NCBI GenBank assembly: GCA_020284085.1
Contig: JACEVL010000129.1
Span: forward strand, 1,080,001-1,144,000
Direction: 5' to 3'
Origin: Aporrectodea caliginosa
Taxonomy: Eukaryota; Annelida; Clitellata; Crassiclitellata; Lumbricidae
DNA length: 64,000 bases
Shown: positions 12,718 through 24,306 of the stretch, piece after piece
Layout: each line of letters starts with the position of its first letter
Numbering within the stretch: the stretch's first letter is position 1
Program-made: the position numbers and the translations under genes
The notes under the pieces: generated by a model
What the model saw: only the letters and a program-made list of their open reading frames with translations
The model's database searches: none
Told to the model about the DNA's origin: nothing

Positions 12718-13329
12718 CACGGTGAACGGGAAAAAACCGAACCTCTACAGAAAAAAGAGAAATTAACACCAAAAATGTAAACTATTTTATTCCCCACAAT
12801 AGACTTAACTATATTTTATAATTATGCGCTATACCAGTTAGAAACTGACGTCACCGTGACGTCACTTGTAATAAGAATCCGTTACAAAATGGTGCTCCTG
12901 CTCACTGAGCTCGCGAGACCGTTGAACTTCTCACAAACGAACCTCCAGATTTCATACCCCTTGCACTTTGGCCTCCAAATAGCCCAGACCTTAATCCGGT
13001 GGACTATAAAATCTGGTCTGTGATGCAAGAAAAGGTTTACAAGACAAAGGTTCGCGATGTCGGAGAACTGCGTCACCGCATAATACAGGCATGGGACGAA
13101 TTTGATCAAGCTGTAATCAATTCAGCAATTAGTCAGTGGCGAGCTCGTCTTTGTGCGTGTGTGGAAGCCAAAGGAGGGAATTTTTAACACACATTATAAC
13201 TAACAAATGATAGTTATCTGATTCATGTCCTATAAACTGAAGTTTCTCCATGTTTCATTAAAATGTACAAATTATTACATAAATTATTGCAGCAATAGGA
13301 GAGGTTCGGTTTTTTTCCAGTTCACCGTG
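12718..13329. mobile_element. Internally deleted Tc1/mariner-type transposon
   Basis: The ends are inverted repeats of about 28-30 bp: CACGGTGAAC, then an A-rich run, then CCGAACCTCT at 12718, with the reverse complement ending at 13329. One base substitution and one extra A separate the two copies. Both ends are flanked by TA, the target-site duplication of this superfamily. The 612-bp body retains only the C-terminal part of a transposase, so it cannot be autonomous; full-length relatives are about 1.3 kb. Confidence 0.88.
12886..13187 (+). pseudogene. Mariner transposase C-terminal fragment, inactivated
   Basis: The frame reads QNGAPAH, a TGA stop, ARETVELLTNEPPDF, then LWPPNSPDLNPVDYKIW and a tail ending EAKGGNF followed by TAA at 13185-13187. 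In the family the first block is QDGAPAH, so the second catalytic aspartate is replaced by asparagine. The stop falls where an arginine codon is usual, consistent with CpG decay (CGA to TGA). The last catalytic aspartate (NPVD) is intact, so this is a D-ending mariner rather than an E-ending Tc1. The N-terminal DNA-binding domain and first catalytic aspartate are absent. Confidence 0.85.
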
Positions 13330-13331
13330 TA

Positions 13332-15764
13332 TATACATGCTATATATATAGTTATTTGATATATATATATATATATATATAATATATATATATAATGTGC
13401 GGGCCATGTATCATTCAGGCAAACACGCGCGTTTATGTCCATGCACCAGATATGCATGCATTCAGACATTAAAGGATTAAACAAGTGAACTGTGTTTATA
13501 TGTATTAGATCGACAACATGTGCATTGGCTGTAAGTCTATGCAAAGCTGCATCAACATGTTTATTATATGCTTGTCTCTACCCCAGACCCCAGTGATAAA
13601 TAATATCATTTTGTTGACTCTCACAAGTAATTGTAATTATAATTGAAAGTCTAACCTAATTTAAAGTAAACTAATCCGTACTAATATAATTCAGTAATTG
13701 CTTTAGCGCCGCTCCTGTGACACACGCAATGTATCTGTTTTTCTTATTTTTTCGATAGAGTAATCGTGACACATGAATCACAGGGAAACAGGTTATGTTT
13801 ATAAGCAATCTGAGAAATAAATGAGATTATAGACTTGGACGATGTGAGAGACTGCGAGAACGAACCTAATCTGGTAGAGAACTCCAGAGTCTTGGATAAG
13901 CATCCGAAAAACAGATTCCAGGAAAGCACTCCTCTCTGGATTCATGGCACAAGTCTTAGACTTGGTGTAGAATATTTGAGTATGATGGTTGAGTATGATG
14001 CGAGGACAGATTGCAGGCCCTATAGTAGGGCTATGCTTTGTAAACGGTGAGTCAGTCTTTAACGCAAACTAGATAATGACAAAAGATGTCAAATCATGGT
14101 CTGGATCCTCGAGCTTCTTCCCAAGGCAGGGAGGGGAGTGAAATGGAAACAGAAGCGAGGGAAGCGGATAACAGCAAGGGAGTTTATTTTGGCACTCAAG
14201 TAACTGGGACAAATTCGTGCCAAAATGTGCATGTCGCCTATTTAGTAGATGTTGATAACCTGAACTGTGCAGAGGTGGGTTGCTAGACTATAGCTAGGTC
14301 ACCTCACCATTGTTCTGTTGCCGGGTCTTTTCTCATGCCTCTCCTTGCAGAGACGATCATGGCACAAGAGTCCTCCTTCCCTATCTAAACCTAAACCGAC
14401 ACTGCTCCACGGACAAACCAGCTCCAAAACGTTCTATTCCCGGGTTTGCCTTGTTTATACGTCCCTTATCACACTGATCTTTCACCTTCTCTCTTCCAAA
14501 TCGCCGCCTATAGCCAGTCGGACGACCGGTCATGTCCCAGCACACACCGACTTCCCGAGTTCAATCGGTCCTTGTACACACTAATTACATTTGAGGAAAA
14601 GGCCTTAATCTACAATCCTAAAAGCAAGAGGCTGTTGATTGAAATTATGTAATCCCCAAGGCATGCACAAGCAGCCAGGAATTAACGTATCCTAATGTCA
14701 GCTAAACCTTACGGATCATAAGTGAGTCTCTAGAAAGCAGATGGTATCTAACACTGCCCTACAGACTGAGGTCAATTAAACCTCAGTTCACATCAACTTC
14801 AGCAGATCTGAATTAGATTAATATATTCGTTTAATGTAAATCATGTTGACAAGCCGCAACACGGTTACAAGATAAAGTTAAATGAGATTAGTGATGTAGA
14901 ATTCTATTTTCTCACAATAGTACAGGAGGAGTGTCTACCTGCTTGTACGGTTGTCACTTACTTAGAGTTCAGAGTGACTGTCGAAAATGGCCAGATTGCT
15001 TTCTGCTATATGGTCGCATTGGGTGCCATCAGCGATCATGTAGGCCTAGTTCTAATAACAGCGAAACTGATTGTATAATATGGACGATGAAACGGCACCG
15101 CAAGAGGGCAGCAGCCACAGCCACAAAGCGTATACTATAGCTATAGACGACAAAGGATCGTTATCGAACTAAGACACAGACTATGCCTCTAATCGGTTTC
15201 TGGTTGTGAAAGTGTTCGTTGCTTCAGCGGTTTTAGTGTGTTTTAGATAAAAGGAAGAACTCATTTGACCTAATTTAATCAATGGCGATCAACACTGCAC
15301 CAGGTATTGCTCAATGGTCACCATCGATCGAAATTCGAGACCCTCAGGAGTCATTCTTTAGTAAACACCGATTCTCTGAATCGATAATAATTATACAGGT
15401 GGAGCAAATCAATCAATCAATCAATATTCGTTTAATTCAACAAATCTACGCAACTATGGCTACAAGTTACATAGGTGAATTGTTAGGAGCCGAGCTACAA
15501 TCAGATGGAATAGATTGGATTTAACGCATGAAAAGAGCGGTTCAAAGTTGACAGATTTAAAGTGGCCATTGTTCGATTTCCTCTGAAGTCTGTAGCCTAC
15601 ATGCCTACAGGTAGCGATAAATATCTGATCGATGTGTATAGGTTATCACCCGAATTTAATGTGGCGGAGGCATTATTCGGTAGCTTGCATTGTGCATTCA
15701 GGAATCTATTGTATGCATTTTTATGGTCTATGTAAAGTTCGTATGTAATCGAACTCATATCCAC
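13332..15764. other. No gene recognised
   Basis: Short ORFs only (the longest is about 88 codons), none resembling a known family. No splice-bounded exon stood out on either strand. Confidence 0.45.
13355..13396. repeat. AT dinucleotide repeat
   Basis: A TA-rich alternating run lies just outside the right end of the mariner. Confidence 0.85.
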
Positions 15765-16010
15765 CAATGGGGGACTCTGTGAGCAGTTCCTTTAAGCGGC
15801 GATAGGCGTCGCCAGTATGTGATGTGGTCTAAGCAGTACTTCCGTAAAGTCACTTTAGCGTAAATAAACCATAGACAACATATATTAAATGTAAGATGTC
15901 TATGAAATAAACCTACCGCACAACAGAGCACACAATGTTACCTAGAGTAGCCAAACGCCATACCATCCTGGCGCCACCTATAGCAGCCATTTTTACAGAG
16001 TCCCCCATTG
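15765..16010. mobile_element. MITE, 16-bp perfect TIRs
   Basis: CAATGGGGGACTCTGT at 15765-15780 is mirrored at 15995-16010. If the TIR starts at the G run, the element is flanked by AT on both sides. The 246-bp body has no ORF. Confidence 0.7.
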
Positions 16011-16399
16011 ATAAACGTGTGGGATGAATATGCATATATATGCCACACACATAGGCCTATATATCGTATATAAGTATATATTTATTGGTATATATATATA
16101 TATAATTTTATATACGTTTCAACTGAGGCTGTAAACAAACCTGTATAGCCCTACTCCTTCAGAATGCAAAGCACAGAATATAATTTAATATTGTAATATT
16201 ACAGAGCGGATCGGATACTGGATCCTTAAATAACATAACCTAGATATTCACTTAACTCACCTAATTAAATTGTATATAAGCCTAGTGATTGGTGTGCCAA
16301 ACAGAAATTATACTGACTATAAATTATGTTGATTACTTGATTTTTCTAAAATATCAATTGCATTTCCTCTCTCTGAGCCATCAGTGATAGAATGAGAAA

Positions 16400-17236
16400 A
16401 AGCAGAAGGCGAAAAAGAAGAAGAAGAATAGGAAAAATAATGCGAAGAGAAGAAGAAGAATGCAAGGAAGAAGGATGCGAGGAAGAATGCGACGAATGCG
16501 AAGAAGAATGCGAAAAAGAATGCGAAGAAGAATGCAAAGAAGAAGAAGAATGCAAAGAAGAAGAAGAATGCAAAGAAGAAGAAGAATGCAAAGAAGAAGA
16601 AGAATGCAAAGAAGAAGAAGAATGCAAAGAAGAAGAATGCAAAAAAAAACGCGAAGAAGAAGAATGCAAGGAAAAGAAGAAGAATGCAAAAAAGAAGAAT
16701 GCAAAGAAGAAGAATGCAAAGAAGAAGAATGCAAAGAAGAAGAAGAATGCAAAGAAGAAGAATGTAAAAAGAAGAAGAATGCAAAGAAGAAGATTGCAAA
16801 AGAAGAAGAATGCAAAGAAAAACGCGAAGAAGAAGAATGCAAGGAAGAAGAAGAATGCAAAGAAGAAGAATGCAAAGAAGAAGAAGAATGCAAAGAAGAA
16901 GAAGAATGCAAAGAAGAAGAATGCAAAGAAGAAGAATGCAAAAGAAAACGCGAAGAAGAAGAATGCAAGTAAGAAGAAGAATGCAAAGAAGAAGAATGAA
17001 AAAGAAGAAGAATGCAAAGAAGAAGAAGAATGCAAAGAAGAAGAAGAAGAATGTAAAAGAAGAAGAATGCAAAGAAGAAGATTGCAAAGAAGAAGAATGC
17101 AAAGAAAAACGCGAAGAAGAAGAATGCAAGGAAGAAGAAGAATGCAAAGAAGAAGAATGCAAAGAAGAAGAAGAATGCAAAGAAGAAGAATGCAAAGAAG
17201 AAGAATGCAAAGAAGAAGAAGAAGATATGATGATGA

Positions 17237-17270
<34 letters not shown>

Positions 17271-17416
17271 GGTGGTGGTGGTGGTGGTGGTGGTGGTGGT
17301 GGTGGTGGTGGTGGTGGTGGTGGTGGTGGTGGTGGTGATGGTGATGATGATGAATATGATGATGATGATGGATGTTGTTGTTGATGATGAATATGATGAT
17401 GAATATGATGATGAAT

Positions 17417-17511
<95 letters not shown>

Positions 17512-17532
17512 TGTTGTTGTTGTTGTTGTTGT

Positions 17533-17605
<73 letters not shown>

Positions 17606-17640
17606 GATGCGAAGAAGATTGCAAAGAGGAAGAAGAAATT
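16400..17640. repeat. Compound 1.2-kb repeat array: GAATGCAAAGAA units, then GAT/GGT/GTT triplets
   Basis: From about 16440 to 17220 a GAATGCAAA core is separated by variable numbers of GAA, giving 12-, 15- or 18-bp spacings. Longer superunits are marked by AAACGCGAAGAAG at about 16647, 16818, 16947 and 17106. From 17226 it becomes pure GAT, GGT, GAT and GTT triplet runs. ORFs of up to 460 codons on both strands are artefacts of triplet periodicity. Confidence 0.92.
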
Positions 17641-18092
17641 GAATGACGACGAAGAGAGTACCAAAGTTCTGCATTAATCGATAGCAAAGGAAGAGTTAGG
17701 TCCATTACCCTCTAAGATATGTTGTCTCAGAACGATAGATTTTATTTACGGCACGCTGTGATCTAATCGAATTCTTCAAAGTAATGCATCGTAATTTAGT
17801 CTTCAGGCTAATCTCCAATCTATTGCTTCATAGCAAGATGTCTGCCGTGCATTAAGAGTTGCTGCATAATTTAGATGTTACATTGCAAGTTAATCTAATG
17901 AGTCCCGAAAGTCAGACCACTGGGTTAAAGGGCTAAGACGTCTTCAATTATAGATCACAGTGCTGCTTTTAGATATTCGTAGACGGCGCTACATGATGTC
18001 TGTGCGTCCACATAATAGGCATACATGCATGTTTCTACATCTATATCTACATCCCAGAATCCACTCTGAATCTTTCTATTCTTGCCTCAAAA

Positions 18093-18200
18093 CTGTCCTT
18101 TTCAGCCGTGCTGGGGTCGGGAGCGCTCCTGAGTAGTAACCTTGAAGGGCGCTATATAAAGCTTCGTAATGAATAAATAAATAAATAAATATATATATAT
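18093..18200 (+). mobile_element. SINE family A, 3' end only
   Basis: GTCGGGAGCGCTCCTGAGTAG, shortened here to its core GGGAGCGCTCCTGAG, is followed by CTTGAAGGGCGCTATATAAA and an AATA-repeat tail. It matches the copies at 2262 and 45331. Confidence 0.7.
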
Positions 18201-18700
18201 ACTAGGCCTTTATATTGCTAAATATCCCTCTTTACATCTTCTTTTCCTATATAATTATACCAATCAATCTTTAATAGCCACAGGTTGACTGTGCCTTAGC
18301 ACGTCTGCTTTCTCAAACTTTTAATTGCTAACTATGAAGCATCAGCGTCATAGTCTAATATGCAGGATATAATTATGAAAGCTATACGATGATACGAGAA
18401 CATTGTCATATGAGCTTCATATGCCTACAAATTATGGCCACCTATGGTAGGACATATAAAGACCTTGTGCAAAAATGTCGATGGTTGAAAATTTAATGGT
18501 GAACCATTATACAGGAACTCGAGTTCCATAATTATTTGGGTACAAAACGTAGCCTACTTATTTCGTTAATGATGTTGAGCATGAGAAGAAATTGATGGTC
18601 AACTAGTTTCAACACCTCTGATTCGAATGCTAGTTAGAAGCACACAAAAGGTAAAATAATTACAAATTCTTCGCTATGTTAGGCAGCTACTGGATGCAAA

Positions 18701-18982
18701 CTTATAATAATAATAATCTGCGTTTATTGATTCAACCTGACATGAACGTAGTATGATTACAAGTCATAGTATGAACATGATCATAAGTTATTACAGGAGT
18801 CGAATTTAGCTGTATGGCAGCCATGCAAGACACCCATCTGTCCTATTGCTCATTTTACCACCGTCTTCTGGCGAGTGAAAGGCTGGGTCACCGTTTGGGA
18901 GGATAGCGGGAATCGAACCCGCGTTCATGCTGATCTTCTGCTCTTGGTGCCGGAGCGTTAACCATTCACCTAAACCCCTCCC
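18701..18982 (-). mobile_element. tRNA-derived SINE, family B, most complete copy
   Basis: On the minus strand it starts GGGAGGGGTTTAGGTGAATG, carries a perfect B box GGTTCGATTCC (18909-18919) in a 5-bp T stem, and could pair its first 7 bases with TCCTCCC after the T stem. The anticodon arm is irregular. The body shares CTTGCATGGCTGCCATACAG and CTCCTGTAATAACTTATGA with the other copies. The tail is an ATA repeat at 18703-18717. Confidence 0.82.
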
Positions 18983-19319
18983 AATTTAACTGAAAAGCTA
19001 TAAATCAGAAAGTATGCTTAGGCTTAAAAGTGAAATGAATTCTTATAAAACACCTTCAGTTTACAAATTTGCATACTCAACTGAGTTACTAACATTGCGC
19101 AACTGCCAACTTGCAGCATAAGAATACTAGCGGTTAGCTACTGCTTAATGATACTGTGTCATAACATAGATGATTAGCGTCGCCCTCCTCTTTTCTCCAG
19201 GCTTGGGACTGGCACTGCCAGAGTACGAGCAGTGGTGGAGTTCTTCGTCCACCAATGATGGATAATTTATATTTTTATTTAACGACATCTGCTCGTACTC
19301 TGGCATTGTCAGCTTAAAG

Positions 19320-19425
19320 AACGTGGCACCCATCAAACGAGCAGCTGTTGCGAAGGGTATCGTGCTATCAGTTTATTGAAAACTGAGCAGGGTCGAGGCC
19401 ATATAGGCCTACGGTCGCTATAGAA
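19320..19425 (+). repeat. Dispersed repeat, family C, copy 1
   Basis: GTGGCACCCATCAAACGAGC, then GGTCGAGGCCATATAGG and GGTCGCTATAG. The same order is seen at 55557-55670, and inverted at 56757-56843. Confidence 0.5.
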
Positions 19426-19582
19426 AAACGTGTACGTTTACATTGACATGATTGACTATGCTTTTCTTTTACATATTTAGTACCGCTTGTAGATATAGTC
19501 ACTGATGATATCAGGTGATCGTCCCAGAAATGACCAAACCATGTCTGGGTCTTCCGTTAATGTACTACACATCTATCTAAGT

Positions 19583-19767
19583 TAATCCTCTCTCGCAGTC
19601 AGCAGAAGAACGGAGAGAAAGACAACTAATCGTTCAGCTCGTCTGTAAGCTTCTCTCCCTGGCAGAGAAGCTTAAAGAGCAGCTGAACAATTTGTGTCTC
19701 TGCATGGCAACCGTACCCGGAATTTTACTTGGTATGATGGTATCTCTGACTGTGAGAGAGAGGATTA
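19583..19767. repeat. Nested foldback element
   Basis: Outer arms (TAATCCTCTCTC, then GCAGTCAG) lie at 19583-19602 and 19746-19767. Inner 25-bp arms (19632-19656 and 19664-19688, 22 of 25 matching) are separated by 7 nt. The inner stem contains TAAGCTTCTCT. No ORF. Confidence 0.6.
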
Positions 19768-20784
19768 CCTTAGAGGATTACCTTGGCGCTGCGCTCGTGA
19801 ATATAATCTAGTGCACTGCGCTTAGCTTTAGAGTAACGCTTTATACATTTGGAATTTACGATTACGATTATGCTTATTTGGTGTCTGTCAAGTTTTGACC
19901 ACTCCGCGGTTAATCTTTACAAATAGCCTATTCACAGTTACTGTAAACATCGGCAGCCTCAGAATTATTTTGTTCCAAAATCGTTGCAGTGACGCTGTGC
20001 CGCCTGTGCGCCATCGATGTTCTGTCACAGACCTATGGTCACGTGCACTTCTGAACTTTAAAGGAGGGAAACATCAAATAAAGTTGTATTGTATTGTATA
20101 ATGCACTAAGACATCGAGAGATTGCACTGCAGATCTAAGGCACTGGAAATAGACAGGCGTAAATCTATCAGATCTTGCAGCCCATTAACGAAGGAGCACA
20201 GTAGAGCAGCACATTGTCAACCCTGGGACAGAATAATGAATTTATATGCCACCTCAAGCCAATCGTTCGCAGTTTCACAACAAAAATTTTTATGAAAAAG
20301 TCATAAAAGAAGGTGATAAGGCACTATACCGTCCCTCACACCAGAAACCGCTGAGAGGTAATAAAACGACAACTGCTCCGACACAATTTAACGACCCCTT
20401 TACTCTGCCAATGTCGCAGGACAGTTACTAATGCGAGGTTATGCCCGCTTCTAACAATGCAATCAATCAAACCGTTTGCTATGCACTACGCCTCTGTCAA
20501 AGCTTTTCTAACATCTAAAGCAATCGTAAATACTGAACTACCCTTATATGCAATCGTCGTCATCATCATCATCATCATCATCATTGTCATCTGGTTCATC
20601 ACCAGCAATAGCTCTTGAAAAGCACACTATGATTTGATCATGATGCATGAAGCACACATGATACGGTAGTCAGTTGGCAATATCTACCAATAATTTCAAT
20701 AAAGTCGTCAAAATATGGCGAGCATGAGCACTGGTCAACCATTCCAATGATTGACCTGGCCAAGCTTTTCGTCAACCTTTACAA
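19768..20784. other. No gene recognised; one retroposon-like tail
   Basis: AAATAAAGTTGTATTGTATT at 20079 resembles the tail of the LINE 3' end found inverted at 20785. Otherwise only a short ATC run (20560-20583). Confidence 0.45.
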
Positions 20785-21178
20785 TACAATACAACTTGCA
20801 TTTATAACGCGACCTTAATAAAACAAAGTCTTACTCAAAGGACGCGTTACAATGTACTTACTAATCATAGTACTTAGAGAAGAGATAAGTTTTAAGTTTA
20901 GATTTAAAAATATTAATTGAGGATGATCTTCGGATTAGTTCTGGTAGAGAGTTCCATTCAGCTGGACCAGCTACTTCAAACATTCTGTTTCCAAATTGTA
21001 GGTTTGCTCTTTTGATTACGAAGTCTCTTTTCGAAGCCGATCGCAATCCACGTCTTGATTCAAGAGCAGCACATGGTGTGACTAAAGATGATAAGTAAGG
21101 AGGAGCAGACACCTTTGACACCATTGGAACTGAAGAAGAAGCGACCTCTGTTGGTTTCCGTCCATCCAGCTGCACAAC
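20785..21178 (-). pseudogene. 3' end of a LINE (ORF2 C-terminus plus tail)
   Basis: The minus strand encodes SASKRDFVIKRANLQFGNRM, then AEWNSLPELIRRSSSINIFK, then SKLKTYLFSKYYD and a stop at about 20861. This WNSLPxxIR...FKxxLKTYLF pattern is the C-terminal end of CR1/L2-type ORF2 proteins. The 3' end, on the plus strand at 20785-20800, is a short repeat of ACAAT units, the expected microsatellite-like tail. It is severely 5' truncated, the usual fate of LINE copies. Confidence 0.8.
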
Positions 21179-21818
21179 AGTCGACCAATCAGGTCACGAG
21201 CATATTGTATCACTCACTGGGATGTTAACAGCATCACGTTGTTCTTGGATTTCCAGATTCCCTGCTTCCATCGTCACAAGTGACGATGTCTGCGGAGAAA
21301 AGGCCATAGGACTTGATATGTGCGAATAGTCATATAACCTGGTTAGCTTAATGGACTGCTCTTCCTCTTTTTCGTGCCATCATTTCTCGCGTTTTGCTCA
21401 CTGCTTATAGTTACATAATACAGGGCCTATATAGTAAGCAACGCCTGCAGTCATGGTAGGCATCGTAATACGCTGCTATCGTCAATACGGAAGGCAGCGC
21501 ACGATCCGTGCTTCAGTATTTACGGCTGCAAATTGTAAGGCATTGCAGGGCGAATGGATTGCGTACAGCGTCGGCGGCGCCAGTCGATGATCCGACCAAA
21601 TATAGCCGTAAAGGCGATGAGAATAGGGAAATAAAACTGACCTGACAGGCGCAATAGAGCTCCGGGGACCAGTATACAGATGTCGGACCCAACGCCAGGC
21701 CACAGCGTGTCGTTTGCCCGGAGATAAATGAGGTTGCAACCCCCACAGACCGCGCTACACAACACGGCGCGACCGCCGATCGACGCACCGCTGCAGTCGA
21801 ATATCCAATTCGGTTTCG

Positions 21819-21826
21819 CTTATATA
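21819..21826 (-). promoter_or_regulatory. Candidate minus-strand TATA box next to a CpG-rich stretch
   Basis: TATATAAG reads on the minus strand. It is followed about 30 nt downstream by a CpG-dense stretch to about 21500 that contains a consensus splice donor CAG|GTCAGT (boundary at 21642/21641). This could be the promoter and first exon of an unannotated minus-strand transcript. The peptide in between (one frame has LRANDTLWPGVGSDICILVP) is not one I recognise. Confidence 0.35.
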
Positions 21827-22147
21827 TGGCTCACTTGGCGGGCCATGTATGTGGTGGCATCGCGAATTTTGATGAGTGCAGATTAGGCTCAGATCGAGGG
21901 GCGTGACCTTCGGCGTTATTCAGCCCCACGCGATTTCAAATAATCTTTTGGCTACCGGGTCACACACACACAGACACACACGCACACGCACACCGCACAC
22001 GCACGCGCGGACACACACACAATGTATATACGTAGGTACAGGCCTAAGCCTTAATGCAGCGATCGGCTGGGACCGGAACGCATCGGAACGGCGTTCCGGT
22101 TCTTGTTTTGACGACCGCAACACCGTATCGGGTCCTTCTTTTATGAA

Positions 22148-22439
22148 CATGGCGCCTGAAGCCGGCGTTCCGGTTCTTCCTGAAGCCGGCGTTCCGGTTC
22201 TTCCTGAAGCCGGCGTTCCGGTTCTTCCTGAAGCCGGCGTTCCGGTTCTTCCTGAAGCCGGCGTTTCGGTTCTTCCTGAAACCGGCGTTTCGCTTCTTTT
22301 TTGTCTAAGACGGGGACGGGATCACTGCATTCATGTGTTGCCTATAATAAATAAGTTTGAGTTTAAATATGCCAGTGTTCTAGCATTACCAGAACAGTTC
22401 AGTAGGTATTCCAGCCAATTAATAGTATGGCTATTGTGA
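22148..22439 (+). CDS. Speculative small ORF carrying PEAGVPVL repeats (96 aa)
   Basis: An ATG in good context (A at -3, G at +4) opens MAPEAGVPVL, followed by six octapeptide repeats. After that comes a non-repetitive tail (CLRRGRDHCIHVLPIINKFE and so on) to a TGA at 22437. No domain, signal peptide or membrane segment is clear. It may simply be a minisatellite that happens to be open. I list it because copies 1-4 are identical and the frame extends past the array. Confidence 0.2.
22155..22298. repeat. 24-bp minisatellite, 6 copies
   Basis: The unit is CCTGAAGCCGGCGTTCCGG plus TTCTT. Copies 1-4 are identical and copies 5 and 6 have C-to-T or G-to-A type changes. It is GC-rich, and a partial unit (GGCGTTCCGGTTCTT) occurs upstream at about 22091. 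On the plus strand it encodes PEAGVPVL octapeptides. Confidence 0.9.
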
Positions 22440-23733
22440 GAGCCCTGGACGCCAGTGATTGATGATGCAAAAATGAAGACGGTAGAATGTTGGATTAGTG
22501 ATAAATTAGCGTAGCCATGCATGACGCCAACAAGAAGGCGGTTCAGTTTCGGATTCGATATTTTGTAATCGGGTAGGCATATCGATATCAGTTTTCAGTG
22601 ATTGCGTGCTTTATAAGCCTCAATTATTTTTATCCTTTGCTTTTGTTCGGTGTACACATTGCACTTATAGAATGTGCAGTGCTGTATTCTGTCACAAAAA
22701 TGTATGCCATATTAAAAATTAAATTGTATTCTCCTATTTCCACGGATTTCGCCCAAGGACATTGAATATCCTAGGATAAGCCAGCTGATTATAAATTCGA
22801 ACAAATGTAGGATAAAACAGTAGGCCTATACCATGAACAAATGGACAGTGATGAGTGGCACACAGAAAGTCATACGAAAGAGTATAGGCTAGGCCTACAG
22901 TTTCAGTAAGTCCGAAATTGTGAGCCAATCTACAAAATAATAATAACAACGGTGTGCATGTTTTAGCTGAACGTTTTTCCGATGCTAGCCGTGAAATAGG
23001 GGCCTATCTCTCGGCGGGTTTGCTAATTCGTACATTTCCGGCGGTTTTCGGCTTGCAGAAAATTTTTCGGCTCGGCAGCTAACGGCGGCGGCCTATGGGT
23101 ATGGGCCTGCATAATTATAGACCTACGTGTCTTCTCAACTCTTTTATAATGGATATTAGATATAATGTTTTAAAATGTTTACCGGCAATGTTTTTACTCA
23201 GCAATAATTTTTCGTCGACTTTCCTTCATAAGTTGGCCTAATAAACAAATGAATGACTGTGTTATGTAAATCAAGACGCGATACTTTTCTGTCGGCCAGA
23301 GGGTGGCGCTCAACCTAGTTTACACGACATTAAATATTAGAACTTTCCAGTCCTCTAAATAATAGGTCTTTTGCCAACGAATTTAAAGAGCTACGTCGAT
23401 GACGTCGAACAATCGCTGTTTTATTTGGCGGAATCTATGTTGCACAGAAGCTCAGGTAGGCCTTATGTATATTCGTTCCCCCCCCCAAAAACAGCAGGGA
23501 GAACGCTGTAGGTGAACAGTAACAATTGACAGTATGTCAACTTATTGTTGAGTTAGTTAGTGCATGTTTTGGCAAACGTAGGCCTATACTATGGTAAAAG
23601 TGTATTTTAGCGCAGGCCCTATTCTCCAAGGTCCCATGACAGCACAGCCGTGTATTTTAGCGTATTTTATTATTTCTCTTATCTGGCTGCTTAAGCTAAA
23701 TGGAAGCTGGATTGATGAAAATAATTGTTTCCG
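22440..23733. other. No gene recognised
   Basis: AT-rich spacer with several TAGGCCTA octamers. A C run (23480-23490) and TTCTCCAAGGTCCCATGACA (23622) are the only other marked features. Confidence 0.45.
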
Positions 23734-23736
23734 TAA

Positions 23737-24186
23737 GGGGTCGTCCATTAATTATGTTAACAAAATAGGGGGAGGGAGGGCGGGGGTTTGGAAAAGTTTG
23801 ACAGTTGTTTACAAGGGGGAGTCGGTACAATTTGATGTCAACAAATCTGTTTCCAATGAATCAACACAGACCCTTCAAATGGTAGCTTAAACATTAAGTA
23901 ATGCTAAAAATGTATAAAGTGCTTAATGTTTACCACTACCAAAAAGCTGGTAATAAACTAAACTCATATATTTTGAAATACGAGATTGCATTTTTAGTGT
24001 AAAAAATATAACAGTGATTCTACATGTATTGAGCCATTGTGTTTCTTTTATTGTAGAGGGGGGAGTCTTGGATGGTTGACATAATTTTTTAGGGGTCCTT
24101 CAATGTTTGACAGTTGTTGACAAGGGGAGGGGGAAGGGGGTAAAAAAACTGCCTAAAATTTGTTGACATAATTAATGGATGACCCC
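23737..24186. mobile_element. MITE with GGGGTCGTCCATTAATTATG ends and TAA duplication
   Basis: The terminal inverted repeats of about 27 bp begin GGGGTCGTCC / GGGGTCATCC and are flanked by TAA on both sides (23734-23736 and 24187-24189). The interior repeats a TTTGACAGTTGTTKACAAGGG block near each end. A 3-bp TWA-type duplication fits PIF/Harbinger-like elements. The TIR is related to the two elements at 24307 and 50168. Confidence 0.75.
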
Positions 24187-24306
24187 TAAATAGAAGTTGG
24201 ATTGAAGGAGAGAATTCTTGCTAAATAGAAGTCGGATTGATGAAAATAATTTAAGCTTAAAGTGGGATTGATGAAAAGAATCTTGCTTATATAGAACCTG
24301 GATTGA

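Noticed and set aside
16317..17705. ORFs of 240-462 codons on both strands (poly-Phe/Ser/His, EECKEE repeats)
   Set aside because: They arise from triplet-periodic repeats that are open in nearly every frame. There is no non-repetitive domain, start context or splice support.
18701..18982. A functional tRNA gene on the minus strand
   Set aside because: The B box and T stem are good, but the anticodon stem is irregular, the variable region is long, and the sequence continues into a body shared with two other loci. It is a SINE head.
21482..21788. Three overlapping minus-strand ORFs as coding exons
   Set aside because: CpG-rich sequence lacks stop codons in several frames at once. None shows a known motif, so only the promoter-like layout is reported.
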